In this document: piece by piece, positions 1 to 8,923 of the stretch
Numbering within the stretch: the first letter of the stretch is position 1
How the letters are laid out: the number at the start of each line of letters is the position of its first letter
NCBI GenBank assembly: GCA_016710765.1
Contig: JADJUJ010000030.1
Span: forward strand, 1 to 14,446
Origin: Lewinellaceae bacterium
Lineage (GTDB): Bacteria > Bacteroidota > Bacteroidia > Chitinophagales > Saprospiraceae
Length of the DNA stretch: 14,446 bases
Direction: 5' to 3'
Notes under the pieces: model-generated
Database searches by the model: none
What the model was told of the DNA's origin: nothing
What the model saw: the letters and a program-made list of their open reading frames with translations, nothing else
Position numbers and translations under genes: made by a program

Positions 1-1443
1 AGCGAAGGGCTTAATGAAGGATATTTTTACAACATCTTCTGTGAAGATGGCTACGGGTACAGTCTGCCTCAAAATATGATGTTGCTGCCCGACCCAGTAG
101 ACAAAAATAAATATCACATATTTCACACATCAATCGTTAAGCCCGATATTTATCTGTGGAACACAGGTGTGCGGCATTCTTCGGTAAATATATCAGTACC
201 CGCAACTATCAGTTTAAATGTTGATCTATTTATAGATACCATCGCATATGACGGTCTACACGCGGTCAAACACGCCAACGGCAGAGATTGGTGGATCGTT
301 GCCGCAAAAGCAAAGAGCAGTAAATATTACATCTTGCTGCTTTCTCCCTCCGGGGTGTCCGTGAAAGAACAGTACATCGGGACGCCTAGCTGGAGTGGGG
401 CCGGGGGAGAAATCGTTTTTTCTCCGGACGGGACAAAAATGGCCAGGGCCAACCCCAGAGACGATCTTAGAATATTTGATTTCGACCGATGTACCGGCAC
501 CTTGAGCAATCCGATTTTCATCCCTATAATTAATACTGCAGACAATAATATCTCCGGAGGTGCAGCGTTCTCAGCAAATTCACGGTTCTTATACGTCGCT
601 GACGGGTTATTTGTATATCAGTATGATTTCTACGCCTCAGATTTTGCTTCCTCACAAACGCTAGTCGCAGAGCAGGATGAGGTATTGTGCCCATTTGCCA
701 CAGATTATACTTATATGGAGCTCGGCCCCGACGGCAGAATATATTGCCGCCCCTCTTCAGGCCAGAACTGCATGCACTATATTGAGCACCCGGAACGAGC
801 CGGGACAGCCTGTGAGGTTCACCCACACGGCTTGTACGTTCCTACCAGTTACGACAACCTGACCCATTTCCCCAACTTCCGGCTCGGCCCCATCGACGGC
901 TCGGCCTGCGATACTTTGGGTCTGGATAATTACCCACTGGCCGGATGGCGCTACCAGCGCACGCTGCCCTTAACCGCTGATTTTACTTCCGTTTCTTGGT
1001 TCGAGCCAGATACATGGTACTGGGAATTTGAGGACTGTGGGACAAGTGCGGAGCAGAACCCTACGCACACCTTCCCGGCTGCCGGAACCTATGAAGTATG
1101 TCTGACCGTCAGCAACCAATACGGTTCAGATACCAAATGTAAGCAAGTATGGGTTACCGCTAACAGCGCCACGAATGGTATCAAGCCAGGCATAAAAGCC
1201 AGGGTATTTCCCAACCCGGCAAGTACGAAGATCAACATCGACCTGGGTGAATACGCTCCGGATGAACTGACCGTCGGCATATTCAACCTGCTGGGACAAA
1301 GTATTAAGACGGTCAAATTCAGCGGGCCGGAACAACAATATTCTATTCCAGTCGAAGGCTTTCCCGCCGGGTTGTACCGGCTTTCCCTGCACGATCAGGC
1401 TGGCAGGCTGGTTGGATCGGCGGCGGTGTTGATTCAGCGGTGA
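1..1443 (+). CDS. T9SS-exported beta-propeller/PKD surface protein (5' partial)
   Basis: The frame is open from base 1, so the true start lies upstream; the first in-window ATG at 76 is internal. The 480 visible residues end at TGA 1441-1443. Residues about 1-320 resemble a beta-propeller with PD40/WD40-like motifs (FSPDGTK near 418-438, FSANSRFLYV near 568-597). Residues about 324-385 (970-1155) form a PKD domain, with the typical WYWEFEDCG and HTFPAAGTYEVCLTV strands. Residues about 400-480 are a type A T9SS sorting domain, starting VFPNPAST and containing IFNLLGQ and FPAGLYRLSL. Such domains send proteins through the type IX machinery to the outer surface or medium. The frame is unbroken. 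A strong hairpin follows 48 bases after the stop, so it is the last gene of its transcript. The substrate or partner cannot be told. Confidence 0.85.
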   Translation, partial: SEGLNEGYFYNIFCEDGYGYSLPQNMMLLPDPVDKNKYHIFHTSIVKPDIYLWNTGVRHSSVNISVPATISLNVDLFIDTIAYDGLHAVKHANGRDWWIVAAKAKSSKYYILLLSPSGVSVKEQYIGTPSWSGAGGEIVFSPDGTKMARANPRDDLRIFDFDRCTGTLSNPIFIPIINTADNNISGGAAFSANSRFLYVADGLFVYQYDFYASDFASSQTLVAEQDEVLCPFATDYTYMELGPDGRIYCRPSSGQNCMHYIEHPERAGTACEVHPHGLYVPTSYDNLTHFPNFRLGPIDGSACDTLGLDNYPLAGWRYQRTLPLTADFTSVSWFEPDTWYWEFEDCGTSAEQNPTHTFPAAGTYEVCLTVSNQYGSDTKCKQVWVTANSATNGIKPGIKARVFPNPASTKINIDLGEYAPDELTVGIFNLLGQSIKTVKFSGPEQQYSIPVEGFPAGLYRLSLHDQAGRLVGSAAVLIQR

Positions 1444-1491
1444 GTGCGGGTTGCGGCTTCCTAAAGATTCCGCGAAAATTTGTAGTATTTT

Positions 1492-1530
1492 GTTTGCACG
1501 GCGGGCTTACCCGCCGTGCAAACAGTTTTC
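1492..1530 (+). terminator. Rho-independent terminator after the surface protein
   Basis: A perfect 14-bp stem (1492-1505 pairing with 1510-1523) encloses the 4-base loop CTTA. The stem is GC-rich at its closed end. TTTT follows at 1526-1529. The hairpin lies between the first gene's stop and the promoter of the lyase gene, which is where a terminator is expected. Its left flank is also T-rich, but no minus-strand gene reads into it. Confidence 0.8.
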
Positions 1531-1606
1531 TCCAACCATAATCAGGGGTTATAAAATGACGTACAAACTATTTAAGACTTTTTTATCTTAAACATGGTTT
1601 ACGCCG

Positions 1607-1614
1607 TACCTTTG
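1607..1614 (+). promoter_or_regulatory. Bacteroidota -7 box (TACCTTTG) for tpl
   Basis: TACCTTTG matches the Bacteroidota primary sigma factor -7 consensus TAnnTTTG exactly. No clear TTG -33 element is visible at the right distance, only a T-rich stretch at 1579-1589. The box lies between two in-frame ATGs (1594 and 1636), so a transcript starting just after it can only use the second. It therefore decides the start of the lyase. Confidence 0.5.
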
Positions 1615-1635
1615 CAGCGCCTTAACCAAATCATT

Positions 1636-3018
1636 ATGAAAAGTACCTATCATCGGTCATGGGCCGAACCTTACAAGATTAAAATGGTGGAATTGCTGCG
1701 CATGACCACCCGCGCACAACGCCTTAAAGCCATTCGCGAGGCTGGCTACAATACTTTTTTACTGCGTTCCGATGATGTGTACATCGACCTGCTTACCGAC
1801 AGTGGCACAGCAGCCATGAGCGACCAGCAATGGGCCGGACTAATGATGGGTGATGAATCGTATGCCGGTAGCCGCAATTTTTATCATTTGGAATCGGCCA
1901 TTCAAAAATACTACGGGTACCAGTACATCGTACCCACCCACCAGGGCCGGGGCGCCGAAAACCTGATTTCCAAAATACTGATCAAACCCGGTGACGTTAT
2001 TCCGGGCAATATGTATTTCACCACGACACGGCTCCACCAGGAACTGGCAGGTGGTATTTTTGCCGATATCATCATTGATGAGGCCCACGACCCGCTGAGC
2101 GAATACCCCTTTAAAGGAAACATTGATCTTAAAAAACTGGATCAACTGGTGCAAACGCATGGCGCTGCTAAAATACCGTACGTCAGCATGGCCACCAGTG
2201 TAAACATGGCTGGAGGTCAACCCATCAGCATGGCCAATTTGAAAGCCTTGTACGAATATACGCGCCCTCTGGGTATTCGGGTCATTCACGATATGACCCG
2301 CGTAGCCGAAAACGCCTGGTTCATCAAGCAAAGGGAACCAGGCTATGAAAAGCACAGCGTCCGTGAAATCGTCAAGGAAATTTGTTCCTATACCGATGGC
2401 GCTACCATGAGTGCCAAAAAAGATGCCCTGGTGAATATCGGCGGTTTTTTGGCGCTCAACGACTGGGATCTGTTTGAAGAAGCCCGGAATCTGGTGGTGG
2501 TGTATGAGGGGTTGCACACCTACGGCGGCCTGGCCGGACGAGATATGGAAGCCATGGCCATTGGCATTGGAGAAAGTGTCGACAACAACCACATGCATGC
2601 CCGGGTGGGTCAGGTGGAGTACCTCGGACACAAAATGGAAGAATATGGCATACCCATCGTCCGGCCCATTGGCGGGCATGGCATATTTGTAGACGCCAAG
2701 CGTTTTTTACCCCATCTTTCACAGGATCAGTACCCAGCGCAGGCCCTGGCGGCCGAAATTTACCTCGATTCAGGCGTGCGTACCATGGAACGCGGGGTGG
2801 TATCTGCAGGTCGAAAATCAACTGGCGAAAACTACTATCCTAAACTGGAATTGGTCCGGTTTACCATTCCCCGCAGGGTTTACACCCAGGCGCACATGGA
2901 TGTGATTGCAGAATCGGCCTTTAGGGTGTTGAAACGGGCAAAAAAGATACGAGGCCTGAAGATGATTTATGAACCCAAGTACCTGCGTTTCTTCCAGGCG
3001 CGCTTTGAGCCATTGTAA
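1636..3018 (+). CDS. tpl: Tyrosine phenol-lyase (PLP-dependent beta-lyase)
   Basis: Tyrosine phenol-lyase (EC 4.1.99.2) splits L-tyrosine into phenol, pyruvate and ammonia, reversibly. It is a cytosolic PLP enzyme of the tryptophanase/TPL family. The 460-residue product matches the family length (about 456-471). Visible landmarks: THQGRGAEN near 101, NMAGGQP near 190, cofactor-lysine motif SAKKDALVNIGG (Lys262), and C-terminal YEPKYLRFFQARF. Residues that separate TPL from tryptophanase, from memory of the Citrobacter enzyme, are TPL-like: Tyr76, Thr129 in MYFTTTR (Asp in tryptophanase), Arg386 in TMERG, and Phe452-Phe453. The ATG at 1636 is preferred over 1594 because the -7 box lies between them and homologues begin near this point. 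There is no Shine-Dalgarno, as usual in the phylum. It appears monocistronic: a terminator lies upstream and the next gene has its own promoter. The frame is intact. Confidence 0.93.
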   Translation: MKSTYHRSWAEPYKIKMVELLRMTTRAQRLKAIREAGYNTFLLRSDDVYIDLLTDSGTAAMSDQQWAGLMMGDESYAGSRNFYHLESAIQKYYGYQYIVPTHQGRGAENLISKILIKPGDVIPGNMYFTTTRLHQELAGGIFADIIIDEAHDPLSEYPFKGNIDLKKLDQLVQTHGAAKIPYVSMATSVNMAGGQPISMANLKALYEYTRPLGIRVIHDMTRVAENAWFIKQREPGYEKHSVREIVKEICSYTDGATMSAKKDALVNIGGFLALNDWDLFEEARNLVVVYEGLHTYGGLAGRDMEAMAIGIGESVDNNHMHARVGQVEYLGHKMEEYGIPIVRPIGGHGIFVDAKRFLPHLSQDQYPAQALAAEIYLDSGVRTMERGVVSAGRKSTGENYYPKLELVRFTIPRRVYTQAHMDVIAESAFRVLKRAKKIRGLKMIYEPKYLRFFQARFEPL

Positions 3019-3038
3019 AGCGAATTACCAGCAAGTTG

Positions 3039-3068
3039 TTGTGCACCGGATAGTTAATACTAACTTTG
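3039..3068 (+). promoter_or_regulatory. Bacteroidota promoter TTG-N19-TAACTTTG for the patatin gene
   Basis: TTG at 3039-3041 is followed after 19 bases by TAACTTTG at 3061-3068. This fits the TTG-N17-23-TAnnTTTG promoter described for Bacteroidota. It lies 31 bases before the ATG at 3100 and 20 bases after the lyase stop. The phospholipase is therefore probably transcribed on its own. Confidence 0.6.
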
Positions 3069-3099
3069 GGGTAAGTTAAAGCCATAAATTCCAAAACCC

Positions 3100-5340
3100 A
3101 TGCACAACGCATTGATCACATTGGCATTCCTTGCTTTATTTGGGCCCAACAGTCTTTTTGCACAAGAAGCTGATCACCCCCTTCGCGTAGGCGTGGTACT
3201 CAGCGGTGGCGGTGCTAAGGGATACGCGCATGTGGTGTACTTAAAGTACTGGAGGAAGCCGGCATCCGCATCGATTATATCGCCGGTGCAAGTTCAGGTG
3301 CAATTGTGGGCGGTATGTACGCCGTCGGCTGGACACCCGAACAGATGGACAGTTTGTTGCATGTCAAGAATATGGGCGAAATGATTCAGGAAACACCAGA
3401 TCGTGCCAACCTTTCCTTTTTTGAAAAACAATATGGTGAAAAATACGCACTATCACTCTCTTTAAGGGATTACAAACTGAGTTTGCCGGAAGCACTTTCC
3501 AATGGCCAGGAATTGTATGATTATTTCAGTTCCATGACTGCCCATGTGGCTGAGCAACACGATTTTAGCCAACTTCCCGTGCCCTTTTTCTGTACCGGAA
3601 CCGACGTAGTTTGTGGCTCTCCCATCATCTTCGAACACGGTGTGCTTGCCCGCGCCATTCGGGCCAGTGCCTCGTTTCCCGGTCTGCTGGCGCCCATAGA
3701 TGTAGACGGACAGCTGGTAGCAGATGGTGGCATCCTCAATAATTTTCCGGCAAAAGTGATGCACGATAAAGGCGTCGACATCATAATTGGCGTCAATATT
3801 GAATCGGGGTTGTACTCAAAAGAGCAACTCAATTCCATAGAAAAGATCATTTCACAGGTGGGATCTTTTCAGATGGACGCCTCTACCAAGGAACAGTTGG
3901 CATACTGCGACATTGTGATTCACCCCCAGACGGAAGGGTTTTCCATCACCAGTTTTAGCGATGTGGATACCCTGCTCAACAATGGAGAACGGGCCGCACG
4001 CGCTATTTTCCCACAACTGCTGGACATCGCGGCCCGACAACGCGCAGCGCCGGCGCCGCCGGAGCGACCAAGGCCCTCCTTGCCCACAGACGTGAAGTTT
4101 GATATACATGATGTGCATGTGGGGTACACACCAGTGTTTGCCAAGGCTACCCTGCTTGAAAAATTCCCTACACCGATACCGGGAGAAATTACGTTCGACC
4201 AATTCCAGGAGGGCATTTCCCAATTGTATGCCACCGACAACTTCCATTTTATCGACTACGAATTTCGGAACGAAGGAAACGACTGTACCAGTTTGTACAT
4301 CAACCCGGAAATCAACCAGGGCTATGAAAACAGGTTGCGCCTGGGCCTTCACTACGATAAAGTGTATAAAAGCAGCCTGTTGCTCAATGGTACCTTTCGC
4401 AACAAGATTTTTCACAACTCTACGGCTTCTATCGACCTCATTTTAGGGGATAAATTTCGGTACGATATTCATTACATCGTTGACAACGGACGCTTACCAG
4501 ACCTGGGCTTCAACTCCAGGCTGAACTTTACCGATTTTGACGTTCAATTGCCGGTTGAGATTGAACTGAACGGCAACCTCATTATTCAGTCGCTGCGGTT
4601 TACCATGCTGGATTTCAACAACGAGTTCTTTGTAAATTTTGTCACGCAAAAAACCTTTGAGGCCGGGCTTTCCGCAGAAATCAAATATTTCTATACGTCT
4701 ACCTCGCAGGCAGAAATTTATGTCACCGACAACCCGTATCTCGGAGAGGATGGCGTTTTTGGTACTGCCAAAGCTTATTACCACTTCGACAACCGGGACC
4801 GCGCCAACTTTACAAGATCGGGCATACTGTTCCGGGTAGAATCCCGGCTCTGCCTGCCCCTGTCGTCTGAGAAGTATGACAATCCCAAGGGCAAAGTTGG
4901 CAACAACTACGACCTGCAGTGGCAGCAGTCCTGGCCGCTCTCTACCCGCACAACTTTACAGGTCAATCTCGATGCCGGCCTGAGCCTCGGCACACCGCCC
5001 ATTCCATATCGCTACTTACTGGGAGCACCAACCAAAACCTGATCAACAACTTTCCGGGCCTTTTCCCGGACTACCATTTGGTTATGCATCCGGCAGTTCA
5101 CTCATCAGTGTCGGCAGCGTTTTGCAGTGGAATTTGTGGAAAATACATTACATCCAATTGGGCGCCAACATTGCATCTATTGATGAGCAGACCCTGCCAT
5201 TTACCAACGGCGACCACCTGTTCCGTTCGGCCTCAATTGGCTACGGCATTGATACAGCCATTGGCCCCGTGCAACTGTTGTATGCATACGCAGGGAAAGA
5301 ATTATCGGAGTTTTACCTGAACATTGGGTACTGGTTTTAA
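3100..5340 (+). CDS. Patatin-like phospholipase with POTRA-like and outer-membrane barrel domains (three frame breaks)
   Basis: About 747 residues once three breaks are bridged. Order: signal peptide (3100-3165, cleavage near LFAQ); patatin domain with oxyanion-hole GGGAKG (3205-3222), nucleophile elbow GASSG (3285-3299, Ser 3291-3293) and catalytic Asp in DGGILNNFP (3723-3749); a POTRA-like segment (about 4096-4265); then beta-strand-rich barrel sequence to a C-terminal aromatic, GYWF. This is the layout of patatin/surface-antigen proteins related to PlpD and FplA (type Vd-like). Those are lipid acyl-hydrolases tethered to or secreted through the outer membrane. Breaks lie near 3231-3236, 5030-5032 and 5061-5067. 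Each is repaired by adding one base to a short homopolymer, and each restores conserved sequence, so they look like consensus errors. The stop (TAA 5338-5340) is one base from the stop of the convergent gene. Lipid substrate is unknown. Confidence 0.85.
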
Positions 5341-5341
5341 C

Positions 5342-8300
5342 TCATCGCAATACCAGTACTATTCCACTGCTTTGTACCGTACCTATCCGCAATTGAATCA
5401 GGTAAAGTCCACTGACCCAGTGGCTAAGCTCCATTCTTTTGCTGACCGGGTCGTACTCCGCGCTGACCGGCCTCCCCAAAGCGTCGAATACCTTGATCTC
5501 ATACTCGGAGGAAGGCAAATTTGCGGGCAAAACAAATTGCAGCCAATCTGAAGCAGGGTTCGGATAAAATAAGACATCATCGCCCAATGGGATATTGGCC
5601 ATGGCTGAGGTTTGTTCAAGCACCAACACGATCGTACTGTCACAACCCGTTTCACTGCTCAAATGCACTGGAAATACGCCCGGCTGCTCAAATTGCATTC
5701 CCGCAAATTCGAACAGTTCCCCTTCGGCAATGCTTTCATACAAGGTATCCAAATATGTCGGTAAAAATTGTAAATTAACAATAAGCAGGGCGCTGTCGCA
5801 ACCATCGGAGTGGCCGAAAACCTCAGCCCTTCAGGGGTTCGCTTCGTTGTATGCATGACCGTTTATCACAATGGAATCACCCTGACAAATATCGATATCC
5901 CAACCGCCGTTTATCACTGGACGGAAACTGAGATGCACCGTCACCAAACTGTCGCAGCCATTGACCGATTGTAATACCTGCGTGCCTTCCGGATTGTTGG
6001 CATCGTAGATAACTCCGTTCAACCCGTACGATTCACCGGCACAGAGCTCCAGTGAAATATCGGTTTCCTGCACCGGAAGAAACGTCAACGAAACATGTAC
6101 CACACTGTCGCAGCCACTGACCGATTGTAATACCTGCGTGCCTTCCGGATTGTTGGCATCGTAGATAATTCCGTTCAGCCCATACGATTCACCCGCGCAG
6201 GTTCAGTGAAAAATCGGTTTCCGGCACCGGCAGGAACGACAATAAAACATGCACCACACTGTCGCAGCCATTGAAAGCCGTAAAATGCTGTTCTCCAGAA
6301 GGGTTTGTGCATCGTAGCTGTGTGCCGTTCAAATCGAATGTTTCACCCTGGCACAAGGAGGGTTGAAGGTAGCCTACAGGTTCGGGCAGGATGTTCAGCA
6401 GGATGTTCAAAACGCTGTCGCAACCGAAAACGCTTTGCAAATATTGCGAACCATTCGGGTTCTGGGCATCGTAGGTGATACCATTGATTACTATACTTTC
6501 TCCCGGACAAATGCTGGGATTGAAGTTTGTGAATATCGCTGGAATAAAGTAAATCTGGACATGTACAATACTATCGCAGCCCTCCGGTGTTTGCAACACC
6601 TGATCGCCCGACATATGCGAGGCATTGTAGGTCACGCCTTCAAAAGTATAAGAGCCGCCAGCACATACCGGCTGCACATGAAGCCCGGTGGGCGCCGGCC
6701 TGAAATAAATTTTAACGTTTATCAAACTGTCACAGGCCCCGTCTGCAGTGCTGAGCCACTCTACGCCAGTGGAAAAAGGGAAATAGTAGGCATGACCGTT
6801 CACCCAGGCGGTGTCGCCACGACATAGGGTATCCTTGAAAAACGATTGAAAATAAGGTACAAAATCCAGGTCGATGTGCACAATGGTATCACAATCGCCG
6901 AGTTCAATGGTACCTTGGGTATGAGTAAAATCAAAGGATTGTCCGTACAACACCACACTTTGACCGTTGCAAAGCTGTCCTGAACATTTACCGCAACCGG
7001 TACTTTCCGGGATCAGTTGAACCGGCAGGGTCATGTGCATGATGTCGCTGTTGAGTTCAACCGTGTAGCCTGTTGTATCTGCAGGCGCCGGCAACATGGG
7101 CTGAGGGCCGGTGGCGCCATTCGACCAGAGGTAAGTCGTATTCCTTGTAGAGAAAATCCTTGGTAAAGCGCATCGACCATGCTACCGTACCAGGCCCCTG
7201 TTTTGCCAATAAATCCACCATAAGCCGTTTGTTTCGGAATATGCGATGCTCTCCCAGCTACTTTCGGGCCGGTAGGTTTTGCCGGGAATAGTCGGACCAA
7301 CCGTAAGCGTGTTGTTTACATAATAAGAAAAGCAGTTTTGGTCAAAATTATAGGCAGCGCCGGTGCTCAGTTCAATGCGCGAATGTTGGCTGGATTCAGG
7401 TACAACCGCAAGGGCTCACTACTCGTACTGTTTGCACTCAGGCAGACATCCCGGATCATATAGGCAGAACTGAGATAAGGGTATGGAAAATCTAAAACCT
7501 GTAAGGCAGCGACACAAAATCTGGCCCCCAGGGGATGTTGGCATCGTATTCAAAACTTGATTCGGAAGGCTGTTCTGGCAAAAAGCAGGCACCTCTGCGT
7601 ACTTGCAAAGGCTAAGCACCGTTGCATCGATATCTGTCAGGTAAAACAACTTCTGGAACTTGTCTCCGCAATCCAGTCCAGTCGAATGAAAGGTAACCAT
7701 GCTATAATCACCCTCGTCGGGAATTGAATCGTGTATAACTTCAGGGTGAAATATAAAAACATTGTTCGTATCCACAAACCCATTCAGCGGGATTCAATGT
7801 TATAATCTTCGCCGGAATGGCAGTGCCGGTAATGGAGTATTGAATTGGTGAAAACTCATGGAACCACTCAAAATAAAGTCTACCGGCTTAGACGCACAGC
7901 CTTCAATGTACACATGATCGTCGGTAACCAGGGTTCGGTTGTACTGTAACGCTTCAATGGGCGCCAGGAACAAACCGGAATCGAGTTTGAAATCCCCTAC
8001 ATCAAAGATCATGAACCTGATGGTGTATTCCTGGCAAGGCTCTACGTGAATTGTCCGCTCCATCGGTGGTGATGGCATTGAAACCAATCTGGTATTGCGA
8101 GGAAAAAAGGCGCCATGTAATTGCAGAAAATATTATCCACGCCCAGGAAAAGCACCGTTGAAATTGGCCAGGTTCATACGGATCAAACCCGGCCTTCCAT
8201 GAAAATACCAAACATATCGTTGTATTGCTGGCAACTGTACATCGGGAACTCTTCGGAGGCAAAGCAATAGTTCAGTCGCAATCCTTTACAATTGGTTTGA

Positions 8301-8673
8301 AAGTTACCTCCAAAATGAACGGATCGTGAACCATTGTAATTCCTGGAAACGACAACAAATAGTCTGGTGGAAAATTCGTCAACCAGGGCCCAGCATCCAG
8401 GTCCTCATTGGGAAACTCGCAGTGGTAGTAGTCGCCGGTAGTGAGCATCAAACCATTATTGAGCGGGAAAGGATTTACCCCGTCTTCGAAGGGTACCATC
8501 TGGCGGGGTTCCTTTATTGTTGGCACTTTGAATAATAACCGTTCCAGGTTGAAACAGACGGCCCACATGATCATTCGGAAAATCCAAGTTGGTTTTCAAA
8601 AAGGGTGTTCTGAGCACCAAGGCCGGACCAATCGTCAGCAACATCAATAAAAAAGAAGGCGAAGCATGTTCAT
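5342..8673 (-). CDS. Large T9SS surface protein: choice-of-anchor L domain, nine GCDS repeats, sorting domain (many frame breaks)
   Basis: About 1,110 residues reading from ATG 8673 to TGA 5344-5342. The start is chosen because it gives a lipophilic signal peptide (MNMLRLLF, then LLMLLTIGPAL after adding one T at 8649-8654). Next is a choice-of-anchor L domain: GLMLTTG (8454-8434), hallmark FASEEF (8263-8246), and VEPCQEYTIRFMIFDVGD followed by SGLFL (about 8060-7960). About 7930-7420 looks like a Calx-beta or related extracellular segment (GTAIP..DYN, FIFHPEVIHDSI). Nine tandem repeats of about 52 residues fill 6976-5600. The C-terminus (about 5600-5342) is a type A sorting domain with FYPNPASDW and WVSGLYLIQL. 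At least ten frame switches occur, mostly at homopolymers; 7420-7100 is the least certain stretch. Likely an exported adhesin or cell-surface structural protein; ligand unknown. Confidence 0.72.
5600..6976 (-). repeat. Nine tandem 156-bp repeats encoding 52-residue GCDS modules
   Basis: The codons for the CDS motif recur at + strand positions 5637, 5793, 5949, 6105, 6259, 6415, 6571, 6727 and about 6888. The spacing is exactly 156 bp in seven of eight steps inspected apart from 154 between 6105 and 6259 (a local two-base loss) and about 160 at the outer end. Each unit starts with [LIV]CxG[ED]S, then NGxxYDAxNPxG, then QxLQSVxGCDS and ends VxVxLxFxP. The last unit lacks the first Cys. The two Cys per unit could pair. 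Modules of this kind are common in Bacteroidota secreted proteins; I do not know a characterised function. Confidence 0.85.
5951..6193 (-). repeat. Two near-identical adjacent repeat units
   Basis: Within the array, 5951-6037 and 6107-6193 differ at only 4 of 87 positions by eye. Other units are clearly diverged at the DNA level. This points to a recent duplication or gene conversion between neighbouring units. Confidence 0.8.
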
Positions 8674-8923
8674 GGGATTTCGCTTCGTACCATCAATAGA
8701 AAACCAGATGTACGCGTCGCACTCCGCACACACGCGTCTGAAAAAAATATCTGAACAGCATCGGTCACCAATATTTTACCCGGAAAGAAGAACAATTATT
8801 AGATCGGAGATAATTTTGCCTTGATTGCGTCTCGGGTGAAATCTAATTAACAACAACGCACATATTTGTAGAGTCAACCCGGTCCGTCGGCAACCCGGAA
8901 CCGGTAAATTTCCTTGCCATTAA
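8674..8923. other. Intergenic region between divergent genes
   Basis: This 250-bp gap separates the divergently read surface-protein gene and EEP gene, so promoters for both should lie here. I see no clean TTG-N19-TAnnTTTG box. The nearest -7-like sequence on the plus strand is CATATTTG at about 8859-8866, with one mismatch. Two ACGCGT palindromes (8712-8717 and 8732-8737) are spaced exactly 20 bp apart and could be a protein-binding site. Nothing else stands out. Confidence 0.35.

Noticed and set aside
1840..2679. A 279-codon minus-strand open frame across the lyase gene.
   Set aside because: It is the antisense shadow of tpl, whose plus-strand product is an unmistakable full-length family member; the shadow has no recognisable domain.
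1636..3018. Calling the lyase a tryptophanase (tnaA).
   Set aside because: The whole sequence and the discriminating Thr129, Arg386 and Phe452-Phe453 are closer to tyrosine phenol-lyase; tryptophanase has Asp in place of the Thr and ends LRHFTAKL-like.
3852..4415. A 187-codon minus-strand open frame within the patatin gene.
   Set aside because: Shadow of the plus-strand barrel coding frame, with no signal or domain of its own.
3100..5340. Programmed frameshifting or pseudogene in the patatin gene.
   Set aside because: There are three breaks, each repaired by one homopolymer base, with no slippery heptamer plus structure and with conserved catalytic and barrel sequence intact on both sides.
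6363..6827. A 154-codon plus-strand open frame across the repeat array.
   Set aside because: It is antisense to the GCDS modules, which are clearly coding on the minus strand with a fixed consensus.
5600..6976. The regular repeats as a CRISPR array.
   Set aside because: The period is 156 bp, the repeats are protein-coding and diverged, and there are no short identical repeats with unique spacers.
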